This document shows, one piece after another, positions 1 to 14,300 of a DNA stretch of 64,000 nt. Source of the stretch: Acanthosoma haemorrhoidale (taxonomy: Eukaryota; Arthropoda; Insecta; Hemiptera; Acanthosomatidae); assembly GCA_930367205.1 (NCBI GenBank), contig OV884011.1, positions 44,405,754 to 44,469,753 of the forward strand, written 5' to 3'. The position numbers were made by a program, and so were the translations under genes. The notes below the pieces were generated by a model that saw nothing but the letters and a program-made list of their open reading frames with translations, was not told where the DNA came from and searched no databases. Within the stretch, counting starts at the first letter, position 1. Each line of letters opens with the position of its first letter.

Positions 1-1880
1 AAATTCTGATATCAGAAGTTAATTAAAAGGAAATATAAGAATTTTTCCTCTAGAAATAAATGTGCTATATTCATAAACTAATAAATTATTTATAATTTAA
101 ATATCTATTGTCATAGCCTTTGTACTATTTCGTAACATACTCTTGTAACTGACTGGTTTATGACGACCTTATAACTAATATAACAAAAATTATACAAATA
201 AGTACCGAAAATTCATTTAAAGAACTTTGTTAATAATTTAGTACCCCTTTAACATTTATTCTCGTATTTCTTGTCAGCTTTGAGGACACCGCAAAATTTT
301 AATAGGGAATCAGTTTAAAACCACTCAACTTTTTGATTTGTCTGTGTCAGCAGTTTTTTAGAGGTGTATAATTATATTATTATTAGCACTCTTTTATAAG
401 AAAATTCCATTGCACAATTTATACATACTATGCCACCATAAAATATTATTACTTTTTCCGGATTTAATACTTAATTTTGAACCGTCTATACCCAACAATT
501 TGAAGGTTTTAGATGTACTACAAAAATTCTCTTGAACTGAACTTTTGCTCTAAAGTCTTTTTTTAAAACTATGTTGAGAAATAGTTATAAAATGTATTTC
601 ATGTTTGTTTTATGTATTAATTGTAACCTCCTATTACTTTGAATTGTACCATAAATTTATTTTTAAATATTAATTGTTCAAATTCTAATTCACAGCAATA
701 AATTGTAGTCATTCGTTGTAAATTGTATAATTTATTATATGCATTCGTAACAAACTACTATGACTCCATCATTATATCTAGGTTGTAATATGTGACTATT
801 TGTTCTGTTTTAATCTGAAAATTCAAACAAAATTCTTGTTTGTTAGGTGTCTAATAGTCATTACAATCTGTTGCTTTTTGAGTGTTTATTTAATATTTTA
901 TAGGAATTGATTCATTAGTTTGTTTTCTATAACATTACACATGCATGTTATTACATTATTTTTCAAGTAGTTTGTTTATTACATAGGTGTACATCAAGCC
1001 CAAAAAGCATTCAAAACCTAAAAAATAAATCAAAAATATTTAATGACCTAAATTTAATATTTCTGATTTAGTTTTTTCTGTCATTGAATAAGAATTTGTT
1101 ATCTATGTGCCTCAAAATTCGCACTCATTTTTTTTTTTTAATCCTTTGTCGGCCTGCTTTAAGTGCAACGTGAACACTTTCTAACATTGCGGTTTATTTT
1201 GTTGTATTATAATTTAGTTTTAATTAAAATAAATAAATTTATTAAATTTATTATTGCTTGGGTTTTATCCTTCTTGCCATTGTAACTAAACTAGAATAAT
1301 AGTTCAGTTGGGAAAGTAATAAGGAATTATGTTATAAATTTTTTGGTGATTTCAAATAATACTAGCAATTTTCTCTTGTGATGGGATTTTTTCCAGACCA
1401 TTTTCCAATAGAAGTACCAATATTTTCATAATATATTATAACAGAGTTTTTTTTTCTTAAACTGCGAAATAGTGGAATAGTCACATAATTAATGTTGTTT
1501 TTTTTTATTCATAAATTTTAAATTTACTGGCTAAGTTTCCATTCTCCCTGTTAAATTAGCATAGCAGGTAAGGACTCCACTCCAATTAGAAATAAATATT
1601 TTCATAAATATATAGGTTTACTTTTCATGGGGGGTGTAGATACACCTACACTGACTTCAAAATTTATTTTGAAAAAACATGTACATCTTAATGAGGAGAA
1701 ATTATTATATTGAACGATAAATAAGGCTTATGTTTTGCTAGTAAACTTTTGTATGTACAGTAGATTCCCTCCTATATTTGCACTAATGAGGGCAGAGGTG
1801 ATCTAGAAATGGAACTTTTTATATAAAAGTAAACTATAAAATAATATATATCATTTTTTTTATTTTGTTCGTTAATCTAT

Positions 1881-1928
<48 letters not shown>

Positions 1929-3572
1929 CTTGAAATGTGCTAACTTAACACTTCTGTAAGGCACTAACTGTGAAAGTTTACACTCATAGACTCACATTTT
2001 TTGACTTGATACCAGAGAGAGAGAGAGAAAGAAATGTATTGCAATTTCATTACATTCATTTACTTACATATTGAATACATCATTAATGTTCTTATTATTA
2101 GTTTTTACAAATAGATAAATAATTAATTATTTTTAATTTAGATGAAAAACACATAAAAATAGAAATTTTTGATCGTAATAATATTATACATTAGTTTTGA
2201 TACGGTAGAGAATGATAATATATTCTGGATAATTATTCACGACAAAGAAAAAACTAATCGGGTGCTTCTCTACTGTTTGACCACTAGCCCAGTCAATACC
2301 CTGTCTCTTTATATGATAGATATTATAGCACTTGTCCCTGTCTCTTTTCTTTGGGCATTAATTAGTGGGATCAATACCACAACTAATAAATATACATAAT
2401 GTATATATATTTGGCTTCGTTGAGGACATATATTAACAATGTGATAGAGTAAGCTGTTAGTTATTCTATGTTAGTTAAATTTTTCATTGCTGCAAAAAAA
2501 ATAATAATAAGCCTAGGGTCAGTAATAATATTTATGCTTCCTTAACTTAGTTAACTACCCAGGATTGAACTTAGTACTGCAGTGAAAAACATATTCTTGG
2601 CCTCAAGAAATCATAACCTATGTATTTTTCAATTTTATTATCTAATCCCATCTAGTTTGCAGCGCAACCTTCTGCAGTCAGTATTACTTACCGAAATTTC
2701 AATTTCAAAATATAGGCGTATTGTAACTAAGTATATCATTGTCCATAAAGCATGTTTTGGTATTCTTATTCTCAAAAATACTATTTTTCTTGTAGCACTA
2801 TTATTGGATTAGTACTTCTAATTTAAAAAAAAAAAATGTAAGGCTGTTCATGATGTAAGCCATAGTATTGCAATACACATTAGTTATTTTGTTCCTCAAG
2901 TTTAAACGCTTTATGGTCCCCAGTTAAATGGAGAGGGATGAACTTATTATTCATTGTACAAAAGACACATATCTAATATTTTTCATTTGGGCTAGAGGTC
3001 ACTTTGAGCCAGTTTATAAACTGAATTGAAACACAACTTCTTGGTTCTTTCCAAAATGTGAAGTCAAGGTTAGCCATCATATAATAGGGAAGTTTATGTA
3101 TTCTGTTTACACTTGGCAAGAATTTCCAGAAATTCCCCCTTTTTGTCTTGCATTTCAAACTTGTGTTCACCCATCAATACTGGTAAGTATTCTAACCCTT
3201 ACCAGGGTAGGAATAAGAGGAGGATAGATTTGGGGCAAGATTCCTTCAAAGCGCAGGATTTGGGAGAAATCTTTCATGGGCAGGATTGTCAGATATGTCC
3301 TCTTCAGGGCTTGTGTAAAGACTCCTCAACTGTGATAAAGTCTAAAATGATGTATGCATGCCTTTGTAGTGTTTGTGAGTGGTTAATTAGATCTGTTGGT
3401 TTGACATTTCTCTTGTAACCACGAGTAATTGTATGTTCAATGGTCAAATGTCAATTGTTGTGAACTGTTAAAACTGCATGCATGTTGTATTATTTGTAAT
3501 TTTCGCACTGACCAAGACCAATTGTGTGCTAGAATTGACTGACTTGTGTAAAGTTTTATCTGCTGTGTATAG
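1..3572. other. AT-rich non-coding stretch, no gene seen
   Basis: Very AT-rich sequence with many short A/T runs and no reading frame with recognisable protein similarity. It could be intron or intergenic DNA belonging to a plus-strand gene whose possible last exon follows at 3573. The only clear structure is a long poly-T tract. Confidence 0.5.
1887..1928. repeat. poly-T tract of 42 bases
   Basis: An uninterrupted run of 42 T. On the minus strand it reads as poly-A, so it may be the tail of a retroposed sequence, but I recognise no retroposon body beside it. Its length may be unreliable in an assembly. Confidence 0.9.
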
Positions 3573-3643
3573 GTGGGGCAACGGTGGCTCCTAGCGTGTC
3601 CCAGCAGAGGTCCACACGCCGTACAGCCAACAGGACCAAGTAG
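3573..3643 (+). CDS. possible terminal coding exon, unidentified gene
   Basis: A GC-rich island in AT-rich surroundings, directly after a good acceptor (TGTGTATAG). Read from 3575 it gives a short basic tail ending TRRTANRTK and a TAG stop at 3641-3643. Another frame stays open to about 3730. An AATAAA follows at 4106-4111, which would suit a 3' UTR. I do not recognise the protein and found no upstream exon, so this is an inference from composition, splice signal and poly(A) signal only. Confidence 0.25.
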
Positions 3644-5900
3644 CACGCCAGACACTCCACATATAGGATTGTTAACGTCTTTAAAGGGATTTATATATTT
3701 GATTGATGTTGCTCGAAATGTTCCGTTTTAGAGGTAACATAAATTAATAAAAAAGAGGAATACGATTATAGATTAAATTAAAAAAAAAGAAAAAAAAAAG
3801 AAATAGGACATTTATATAACACAAGTTTCATATTGTCTCTTTTAAGTAAGTTTTTCTAATATATTTGGTGTATGTACATAATATTACGATATATTTTGAT
3901 AAATTTGTTCCCCTGCACCTTGAATGCACCCCTTCTGTACATGAATAATTGCCATCCCAAGGGGTTTATATGAACTCTTTGGCTACAAATTTCTTTCTTA
4001 TGTATTTAATTGTGCTTATTCTGTTTTATTTAAATGACAAAAAAAATTGTTTGTTGTGTGATTTTGTGACAAAAAAATGTGAATGAAAGAGATAATATAT
4101 GATACAATAAATATATAATTATTTAGAATCAATTATAAAAAAAATATATTAGTTGTAGTCTTTAATGATTTTTTTTATTATTACTGTCTAGACAAAATTT
4201 CTATGTTATGTTTTATTATATACTATTGTACCTTATTGTATGTTTCATTTATTATGAAAGTTATAGGCTGGAACATCTCGGTATATTTTAGTAATAGCAA
4301 AGTTTGTTCTGGATGGGAGTATGTTTCCTTTGTGAAAGGAATTTTGTGTCTCTTCCGGTAGCCAGCTTTTTTGGCCATAGGGGAAAATAATATCTTAGAA
4401 TGTACAGATCCAAATTATTATTATTTTTGGATATTTTATGTTACAATTACCTTTAGTATTATAGTACTGTTTTGTGTTCTAAATTTGATGATCTTTTATA
4501 TAATTGACATGTGTGAATGAAATCAAAATGAATTACAACTGCTAACCATTTCTTTTATAATTGTCACCATTATCAACTATTTTCTTTTCATTATTATTTT
4601 TAAATTTGTCAAATCACAAAAGATAATTATTAGTTTAATGTTATAAATTATTTAAGGGTATACAAAACAAAAATGGCTCTAATTCTACTGATTTCATTAT
4701 GATTTGTATAGTATATTATGTTGAATCGTGCTTACATATATCCTTATATTTTTAAACAATAATTATTGGTCAATGGATTAAAAATATATTGTAATTTAAT
4801 ATCACAAATTATCTTATAGGTAACAAACATGTTAGTTGTTTTTATACAGAGTATAGATTCTCCGTAATATGCATATACATGAACCATTGACACATAACAT
4901 GTTCATATTTGCGTACTAAATATATTATATATCTATATATATAAATACAAATATATAACTATCTAAAGTACAAATATATACATGTGAATATATTATATAG
5001 TGAAACAGTGGAAGTGTTTTCAGGCTCACTACTTAGTTTTATATGTTTGAAATATTTTATCATTATTACTTTATCAATGTGTACAGTTGTAATTAAAAGC
5101 TAAAATGAAAAAGAAAAAAAAACGGACAAAAAAATTGTTAGAAAAAACAGTATCCTTTGTTCCCATCTCATCTCTAAAAAAAGAATATAATTTGTTGTAA
5201 TAGAACATCTTTTATTTTGCATCCTATCCTGTTTATGTAATTAAAATTTAGTACTTGTCAAGCTTCCATAGGAAGTCTATATTATCAATGTTGTTATATT
5301 TAACAGTTTTGAGCATTTAGACATTTAAGTCGGTATCCGGTGTGACCTACAGCATACTTACTTTTCAGATAGGAATCGGAGGAATATTGTTAACTGCTAG
5401 TATTTAAAAATTTTATCTGTTTTCTATCTGGTTCATCCAGCGATGTAAAAGTTCACATTATTTTTAACAGTTAACAAATATATTAGGAAAAAAAAAAAAT
5501 TTGAAAAAACCTTTAGTTTTAATTCTGCTTTTTTAATTTATTCAAACATAATAGGGGTACTTTCAGATCCGACCTGATTTTATGGTGATTTTTGCTATTT
5601 GCCTTGATTTAATTTATCCTAACACATTTGGTGATAAATTAATAGAATTGATGCAATATTAATGAGAACCAAAATACTTTTTGTTAAAAAAAATACATAA
5701 ACAAAATTACTCAAATCTAAAAATAAATAATAGAAATTCAAAAACGCAATAAGACACAAAAAGCTAAAAAATAAAATAAAAACGGAATATTAGAAAATCA
5801 ATGTACTATTTGTATACAAAAATTTTGCCTCGATGCTGTTGGCAAATAAATTTTTCGCTCATTTGACAAGTTAGAATACATTTACTTTACTTTCTCCTCT
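3644..5900. other. AT-rich stretch, possible 3' UTR then nothing recognised
   Basis: Contains AATAAA at 4106-4111, then AT-rich sequence with TATA/CATA microsatellite-like patches around 4920-4990. No coding similarity seen. Confidence 0.4.
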
Positions 5901-5905
5901 TACAT

Positions 5906-6700
5906 TCATGCATAACACCTAACCTTCTTTGAATTTGATAGAAGAGATTGTGATAGTTCTGGTACAGCTTCCATTGGTTCTTTGGAATCTGCTTGTAAGG
6001 TTTTTAGGATGTCTTCCATTGACTTACATATTATGCATAACCTGTTTTCACTCTCAGGTCCCTTCAGCCTTTTCTTTACCATGGGTGCTACCAGTTTTTT
6101 CCCCAAGTTCAAGCAATCATAAGCGTGGTCGATCATGATAGGATTTGTTTCATTTTGGATGCAGATAAATCTTAAGAACAATTGGAATGCTTTATCTGCT
6201 GCAATATCAATCAAATTTTTAAAGAGTGTGTATGGTCATATTCGAGTTTGTTGATGTTCCGTATATTTACCTATCATTCTGTCAAGATAGTCTATGCCTT
6301 CCTTTCTATCATTTTAATGGGCAATGATCTCGGGCTTCATCCCAGAATCACCTTCAATGGTGGAGTCTGTAGATAGCAATATTACAACTTTTTGGATGGG
6401 TGCCAGCTTGTATTCCATCCTTTTTTTAAGTGCGTCAAAATCCTATCATCAAACCGAAGATATGCAGATAAATAAGATTGTTTGTTTTTTGGTAATTTAT
6501 TTTGGCATAAAACCCTCAGGTCATCAATGCCGTTGTTTATGATAAAGACAAGTAAGAATATAGATTGATGTTTGAAAACAAAGTTCTTTCTTCCAAAGTA
6601 CTCTAACTAGTTCTCATGTGCTTGTAGTAGCTCCAATGCAAATTAGCAACCCTATAAATGCATAGATTTCCTGTTCATCAGTTACAAAAAATTGATCATG
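5906..6700 (-). pseudogene. decayed piggyBac-type transposase
   Basis: Reading the minus strand from about 6700 downward gives broken pieces of a piggyBac-family DDE transposase in the correct order: an IYAFIGLLI segment, an LAPI segment with an STDSTI piece, a segment reading GIDYLDRMIGKYT, and a longest open piece (5906-6214) starting MIDIAADKAFQLFLRF. These resemble the family's VDxxD and NMID-AxxAF regions. Several frameshifts and stops separate the pieces, so no functional protein is made. I could not find terminal repeats or TTAA target duplications, so the element boundaries are unknown. The identification rests on motif order, not on a search. Confidence 0.6.
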
Positions 6701-8059
6701 TTCGCTTTAGACCTAAGGCGAATCCACAGTATTGTTTACACAATTGGATACAGATCATTCATTGAATTAGATACATAAACCAATGTAATTTTGTTTGACT
6801 ATGACACTTTGTGTCATTGCTAATAAATAAATCTTACGTAAATATTTACAGAGATAAAATACCTTTAGAGGGGTCTGGAGGGTACCATAACCATGCTTTT
6901 TGTGAAATAAATTTACCATAAATCACATGATGCAAATTTTCTCATACCGACAATGCAAATTCATCACAGATAGTTAAAGGAGAAATATAATGTAATTTCA
7001 TAAATATATCTCTTTATTTTAAGAGCATGAAAGGCAATAAACCAAGGCATGGGGTCCGCCCAATGTTGGGAGGGTTTAAAATAAAAATACTCAACTCAGA
7101 ATAATAGTACCCCTTTCCTGAAAATTTGGGTTCAGGCCTCTCAAATTATAATTGAAAAGTTTCGTTCCAACCTGAGACTTGATCCCAGCAGGTTTAGATT
7201 TTGTCCATATAGGCACATGACTACTGTCACAATTAGGAAATTGAAAAAAAAAAAATTGTGGAATATGACTTATTATAGACCTCAGGCAAGCAAGCGTCAT
7301 CCTGGTCCAATGCAGCAACATGTAAGACACTAAATAATTTTATCAATACTTTTTTATATTTTGGTCTTCAAGAAAAATATTATACATGGACATTTATGCA
7401 ATGCAATGTCCCTCTGTGGTAGATTCGTCTGAGAATCTATAATTATCTGTAAATTTAAAGGGGCTATGAAAGAAAAAAAAAGGACATTTAATAAAACCAG
7501 TAATGATTTAACAAATGAATATCACAATAAATGAGTGGGGTTGTATTGCAAAATTAGATATAGCTTTATAGCCATAAAACTGATTTTTATTGAAAGGAAA
7601 CAAGTTTTTTTTTTTTCTTCCACTTAATAATTCACTGAAGAACTCAAACTTACTGTTGTGAGTTGCTTGTAAACCATGGAATTAGACTTTTTTTTAGTTT
7701 TGTTTGGGATAGGCTTAGGTTGATGAAGAAAGACACACTATGTGTATATATATATATAATTTTATATATATATATCTCCTGAGATTCTCATCGCAACAAA
7801 AGAAAATGAGGGCGAATAATTATTAATAAGAGGTGGGTATAAATTAACCAATAACATCCTTTTATTAATCTTATCTGATTACATAAACCCTTTACAACCT
7901 ATCTTTCTTATTAAGACTTGATAGAAATAAACAGTGCTTGGAAATGCACTTCACATATGAATAAATATGATGAATTTAAATAATTATTTCATTAACTGAA
8001 TCCTATCACTCAATACAAACTTATAAATAATAAACGACAAAATTCCAATTCAGGTACAA
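6701..8059. other. intergenic stretch between piggyBac remnant and LRR1
   Basis: AT-rich, no gene seen. An (AT)n patch lies at about 7745-7780. The piece at 7020-7080 (reading CCAATGTTGGGAGGG) weakly resembles part of the Jockey-like LINE 3' region near 20770 and may be a small LINE or SINE scrap. Confidence 0.4.
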
Positions 8060-8069
8060 TTTATTTATT
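8060..8069 (-). terminator. poly(A) signal for LRR1
   Basis: Two overlapping AATAAA hexamers on the minus strand, about 245 bases downstream of the LRR1 stop codon at 8310-8312. These are the nearest clear signals. Confidence 0.5.
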
Positions 8070-8309
8070 GTATATTATTTATTTTTTTAAACTTTGTGTA
8101 CTCAAAATAAATAATTAAAAGTACTAGAAATCTGTCAAAATTGGTGTTCTTTTCTTTTCAGCAGTTATCTATATCTTCATGGACCTATTTGATACTTCAT
8201 CCATATTTTTATAAGAAAAGAGAAATCAAAGAACGTTAATAGCTAGTATGTACATCAGACATAGTTATGACTTACAAAATTGTTCACATCTTACAATACA
8301 AATTATTTC

Positions 8310-11300
8310 TTAAACCGTATGGAGTTGACAAGAAGAAAACCCGATGATTGGGTCCTCTCCCATGATGAAAACACGTTCTGCAGATTGTAAATACCTAACA
8401 TATAACATAAAAGTTAATGATAAAAGGAAATATTATTGATTATCTTTATTTGAAATAGCACTTGCATATATCATCGGGCGTATGGCAAACTAGCATAAGT
8501 GCAAAATGGCATTTTTCAAGAGATAAAAAACAAGATTTTAGTTTTGCTATAAATCAATTATATTTATTACCTACCTGAAACAAACTTTTCTTACTATTAA
8601 TTGTTTGGAGTCCATTCACCATTATTAATTTGAATTTTTTTCTGTCAAGAAAATTTTTTTTGTTTCCAAGAAAACGCAGATTTATTAGGTTGCATTTGAT
8701 ACATAAATTTTTATTTTTTACTGCATGCTTGCAAAGTGTTAAATCTGGCATTTACTCATTGAATAATGGTAAAACACCCAATAATTTCTAAATATTTTTC
8801 AGGTTTTTGGGTTAAAAAATAAATCAATTTATGTTATAAAATAATAATGTTCAATGAAAAACAGGAAAACCACCAAATATTTGTTTCCCAAATTTTTTCA
8901 TTTATTTAATGACATTAAAAAAATAATAAATGAAAATAACATTCCACAATCCAGCATTAATCTGGCTGATAACGACAAAACATGAAATTATTAAATTTTT
9001 CAAGATATTGTTCATTTATTTCATGGTTTTAAATAAATGTTAAGTAAAAAAACAAACATTAAATTATTTATCTTTTCCAAATTTGTTACAGAATCGTGGT
9101 ATGTCATTCATCCTCAAAGTTGTTGATGAGTCAACGTTCCTATTAATGTTACTTTTTTACATGGTCAGCTCATCTGATTTTTTTTTTAATTTATCAAAAA
9201 TATATCCAATCAATACAGGAACTTTTAGAAAATAATGATTGTTTATTAAGGGATGATGAAGAAATCCATCATTTGAACTAGAATGTTAACATACTTCAGA
9301 TTCTGAACTATAGCATCCAGAAACTATTGGGAACCCTTAGTTCATACATTCATATTTATTTGTAACAAGGTTTTTGTAAATAATCTTGATTTTCCCTGAC
9401 TTAATTTAAGTCCCTTCCCCCCCCACAAAAAAAAAAACCAGGCAGATCAACTGGACATCCCCCTTAAAAAAAGAGGCTGCTGCATTGATTGTAAGGACAA
9501 TAAGTTAAGGCTTATATCTCTATGATTGTTTAAACCATGCAAAAATATTTAGTCAATATTGTATTGAATAAAATAATTTTACATTTTCATAGATAATGGT
9601 TTTTCTTTTAAGATTCACTAGACTGTAGTATATGCTCATAAGACATTTAAAAAAAAAATTGATAAATTTTATGTGATTTATATTATATTGGGGATGATTT
9701 TCCTTAATAATAAAAAATAAAAGGATAAGGAACTTACCATTCAACACTCACAGAGTTTGTTATTAAAAAACCTAGATTGAACAGCACATGTGTAGATTTT
9801 TTATTTCACGAAAAATACTAAACAAATTACTTTTTATGCAAATATTTACCTGTCCAGATTAGCGAATTTATTTGGCAATGAAGGGAACACAGCAGCTCCA
9901 CATCCGCAATACCCAGCATTTTCCAGATGAGAAACAAGTGTTCTGGGAATAAGTTCTTCAGAAAATTCGATTCTAAAACATTTTTGTAACCAATACAATA
10001 AGGATACTTTTCATAAGTGAGGACAGAACAAACACAAAAAGGTATGTTACATATCATAGTATAATTAAACAAACAATTAACTATGGATACATGGATTTGT
10101 TGATGGTTTTGGGATGGGGAATTTGTTCTGTGATAAGATGAATTTTATTCAACTAAATCTCAGTCAATTTTCAAAACAACAGCAAGTTTTTTAAAATCAA
10201 TAATGTGACCACATGCATTTAACTTTTGATAAAGTTAAGTAGTGATGAACAAACAGAACACTGGAACACCCTGTTGGACAGGAACTCAAAAATACCAAAG
10301 TAGCAAATCATTTCTAGAAATATAAGTTGTGAGAAATAAACAATAGTGGCAACTCTAAGACCCTCCACACATAGGCTGATAGGTTCGCAACTCAAATTTC
10401 AAACTGGTTGCATACAAAACCAGTTTGCAATCACAATAGAACACCACACCACACACGAGCATTACTGATTCTAGAAAATCATTCGGATCCAATTTCTCTA
10501 CAAGTTCTTAGGTCAAAAACCTATTTTTTGCAAAATCTCAAGTAGTAGTTCAGATGAAAAAGATATAATTGCCTATTATCAGTACCGCAGAGTACGAAGA
10601 ACATAAAGAAGAGAATATTGGTGTCATCTCTAAATAAAAAAAAAATCTTGTCAAGGCTGTTTGTAGCAGCTGAACAACTGAATCAAACAGATAGCAAGTA
10701 TACAGCATTTTATCGAATGTCCAAAGATTTTTACCTGGAATTGTTAAGGATCCTTACTCCTTCCATAAAGATAGACCCAAATATGAGTCTGCAGAAGAAA
10801 GAATATTAATAACTCTGAGGTGAGATTGTCAATTTTTTTGGTCCAAATACGAAACTAAATTAAATAAATGGAACATACTTGAAGTAAAATTTAAGTATAT
10901 AAGTGTATTCAAATAATTACTATACATTGGTGTGATTGAGAGCCTATGACTAATTGGCATAAAATTGACTTGTAGTATTGTTTATATTTGGTGGCACTGA
11001 TGTGCTGGAGAAGGCATTGTTTACATCTAAATTGGTTGTAGAATAGTGTGTGAACTATATGTAGGTGTAAGAAGTACCAGAGTTATTTGAAGAAACCCAG
11101 TGTTGTGAAGGCAGTCTGTCAAAGAATGCAGCCAGGAATCAACCCCTCTCTTGGGGTTGCTATCTTGTCAATACAAATAAAAACTTTCCATTTGAATATC
11201 TTAACTTGAAACTCATTTAATTCTTCCAACTTAGGTATCAAGCTGAGTAGGAACATTTTGAAAGCCTATTTCCAGTCACTTCTGTTATTTCCTGCTTTGT

Positions 11301-14300
11301 TCACAGTTGCTTCCAGTCTTGTTTTTTAGACTTTGAAATATACAGCCACACATTTATCTGCGTCCACTGCAGATTTATTTTTTATCGTTAGGTTTCTCTT
11401 AGCCCAAGTTGGCGTGGTCTGAACCGGATAGTGCTTTGTTGAGGCAATATTTCTGGAGGGTGGAGTTGGTGGTGCTGGTGAGGACTCACCTGTATTAGAG
11501 GAATTCACCACAAAGATAATATCATTACTTTTTGTTTTATTTTCTGTAATTTTCACAATCGTTTCTTACTGTGGTACTTTGGCAAATTTCCAGATGAGGG
11601 AGGACCTATTGTTTTTATGAAGGGTAAACAAAACTGCATGGCTTTTGGTCCACTTTGAGAAGGTTTGGTTTTACGCATGAAAACTGTATGCAGATTACCC
11701 CACTTCTCTTTGAATTCAGCAGCTGCAATCAAAATAAATATAAGCATTACAACTTGCAAATTATTTATTTAATCATTATTAAAATCTTTTAATATCTTCA
11801 TTTTTATTTCATGTTTTTAAACTGTTTTCCTTCGTGACAGGTATTTGTCTACTGGTTGTTCATTTATGTCACTTTCTTTATATTTTGGAAGAGGGAAGAC
11901 TACAGTTGGAGCTATTGTTAAGGAGACTACTAAAATAATTTGGGATATATTGAATGAAATTTTTATGCAGAAGATCAATGGAAAAAAAATTATTGATCGT
12001 TTTGACATGTTATGGAAACTTCCAAACTGCATTTGAGCCTTGGATGAGAAGCTAAGAGTAGAGAAATTCCCAAATACTGGTTCTGATAATTTCAATTACA
12101 AGCACTTCCATTTTACCTCCCTACTGGGTTGATGTGATCCAGATGGCCTTTTCACTATCATTGAACCAGGTTTTGCGGGACGAAACAGTGATGAAGGTAT
12201 TTCCATCGCCAGCGCAATAAACTACTGGATGAACTAGTGTGGTGGTTTAAACCTACCTTCACTTTTGTCATTGGATTACAATGAACAGAACAACCCATTT
12301 CTTAACTACTTGTAAACTCCAGCTGATGATCTAGCTAGCTGTGTTTTGTGTGTGAAGGTTACTTTCAAGATAAGACTTATTTTTTATTGTTTGCTTATGT
12401 GTTGTGGCTAGCCACTAAAATACCTGGTAAATAACGTGTAATTTAATTAATCTTTACAGGCATGTTTATTTCGTTTATTTTATATTGTTCAATCGTTTGA
12501 TGCTTTTAATTCTAATGCCATTGTAAATCTTTACAGATTAATAAAATCAGTTATTGAATTATTAAAACCAACTTACATACTTTATACGAGATCACATTAA
12601 CACACAATTTAATGTTGTCCTATAAAAAAATAATCCTCATCAACGTAAAGAGAATATTCAATTACAAATACAGCAGAAGAAGAAAAACAATTGAAAGTTT
12701 CTTTGGAATAGCAGTGGAAAAGATTGCAGTGTTGAATGGGCCCACGTGATGTTGCAATAAAGAAACTGTGAATGACATTGTAAAAGCTGTTTGTGTGCTA
12801 CACAACTATGTATATAAACAAGAGGGAATTGACTACAGACCTTCTGGAGGGGGAGAGGAAAATGATGTGAATGGGTACCCAGCATCGTTCCAAACAATTT
12901 GTAATATGCGAAGGTTCCTCGGCAGCTACTTTGAGGAATTAGTTGGCAAACTATTTATCCTTTATCCTGGTCCAGCTCTACCCTGGCAGTGGAAATACAC
13001 AGTATGCACCAGGGATATGGAATAATAGTAAAGGGTGGCCCAAAAGTCACTTTACCATTCGAACATGAAATAACTGTTTCACTTTTAACTATTTAATAAT
13101 TTTCTTTTTAACATGACAATGAACCACATCTTTTAAATGACCCCTGTCCATTTTACCCTTCAGAAAGGCAAGCTCTTTCTGTGGCATTTTCCATAACTGC
13201 TTGTATTGAAACTCTCAAGTTTTCGTGATGTTTTTTATGGTTGAATTAGATTTTTTTTTTTCGATAAAACATTTTTAGTTGCAGAACTATTAAAAAAAAA
13301 AAAGGACAAAATTCATAAAACGAGTCCATACCTCATCACATTTTTAAAGAAAATCAAATTCTAATTTCAAAGATAAAAAAAATCAGGAAAATCTTGTGAA
13401 TTTGTTGAGAGGGAATGAGGGGGTCATTTAAATGATGTTAACTTTCATGTTACGCCTAAAAAATCTTTAAGATGTGTACATTACATTATAAGGTTAAAAA
13501 GAAAATTATTAAATAATTAAAAGTGAAACATTAATTTCATTTTTAAATACTAGTGACTTTTGGCCACTTAAATATTACCTACTAGAAGTATTACTCATGT
13601 GTATTCACATATTTTATAAACAAACATGTTTATTTTGTATACCAACCTATTTTATATACTTTTACATACCTTACATGTTCACTTTGTCTGCGACCTCTTG
13701 CCATGCTTTCTCCATAATATCTTTTCTAGAATATTGTGGAAGTTTGTAATTGTACAAAACTTTATGTTTTTCTACCTCTCCGACAAAACTAATGTTGAAT
13801 ATTCGATCATTCATTTTAAGAGGACACGTGTTACTTTGAAACTGAACTGTTTTGAAACGGAAAAATTATTGCATTCAACCAGTTGTAGACTGACATAATA
13901 CGGTCTGGTTTCAAGTCGACACTCATGTGTGGACCCCACTCCCGTATATTGACGAAGTCACCCACCGGTCACCAAACAGTGACCAGGTACTGAACAAGTT
14001 TGCAACTGTAGTCTGTGCTATATGTAATAGGCCATCTGTCTGCAGATAGCCTAATGGTACTGTACTTGCTTGAAAATGGAACATTTTCCAAAAATAAATA
14101 GCATTTGCATTTTCCACAAACCATTATTAATCCTCCAAAGTAGGATAAGGGATCAACAGATTAACAATAATTTTATGCAGCAAATACAGTAAGTAATTTG
14201 TTTGGTATTTTAGATTATAAATTGTAATGTTATTTTTAATGTCAAAAATATTAAATTTATTTAGTTTTATTTAATGAGAATTAATAAATTTATTTAGATA

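Noticed and set aside
11817..12095. 92-codon minus-strand open frame
   Set aside because: It is the antisense shadow of the Harbinger transposase middle part.
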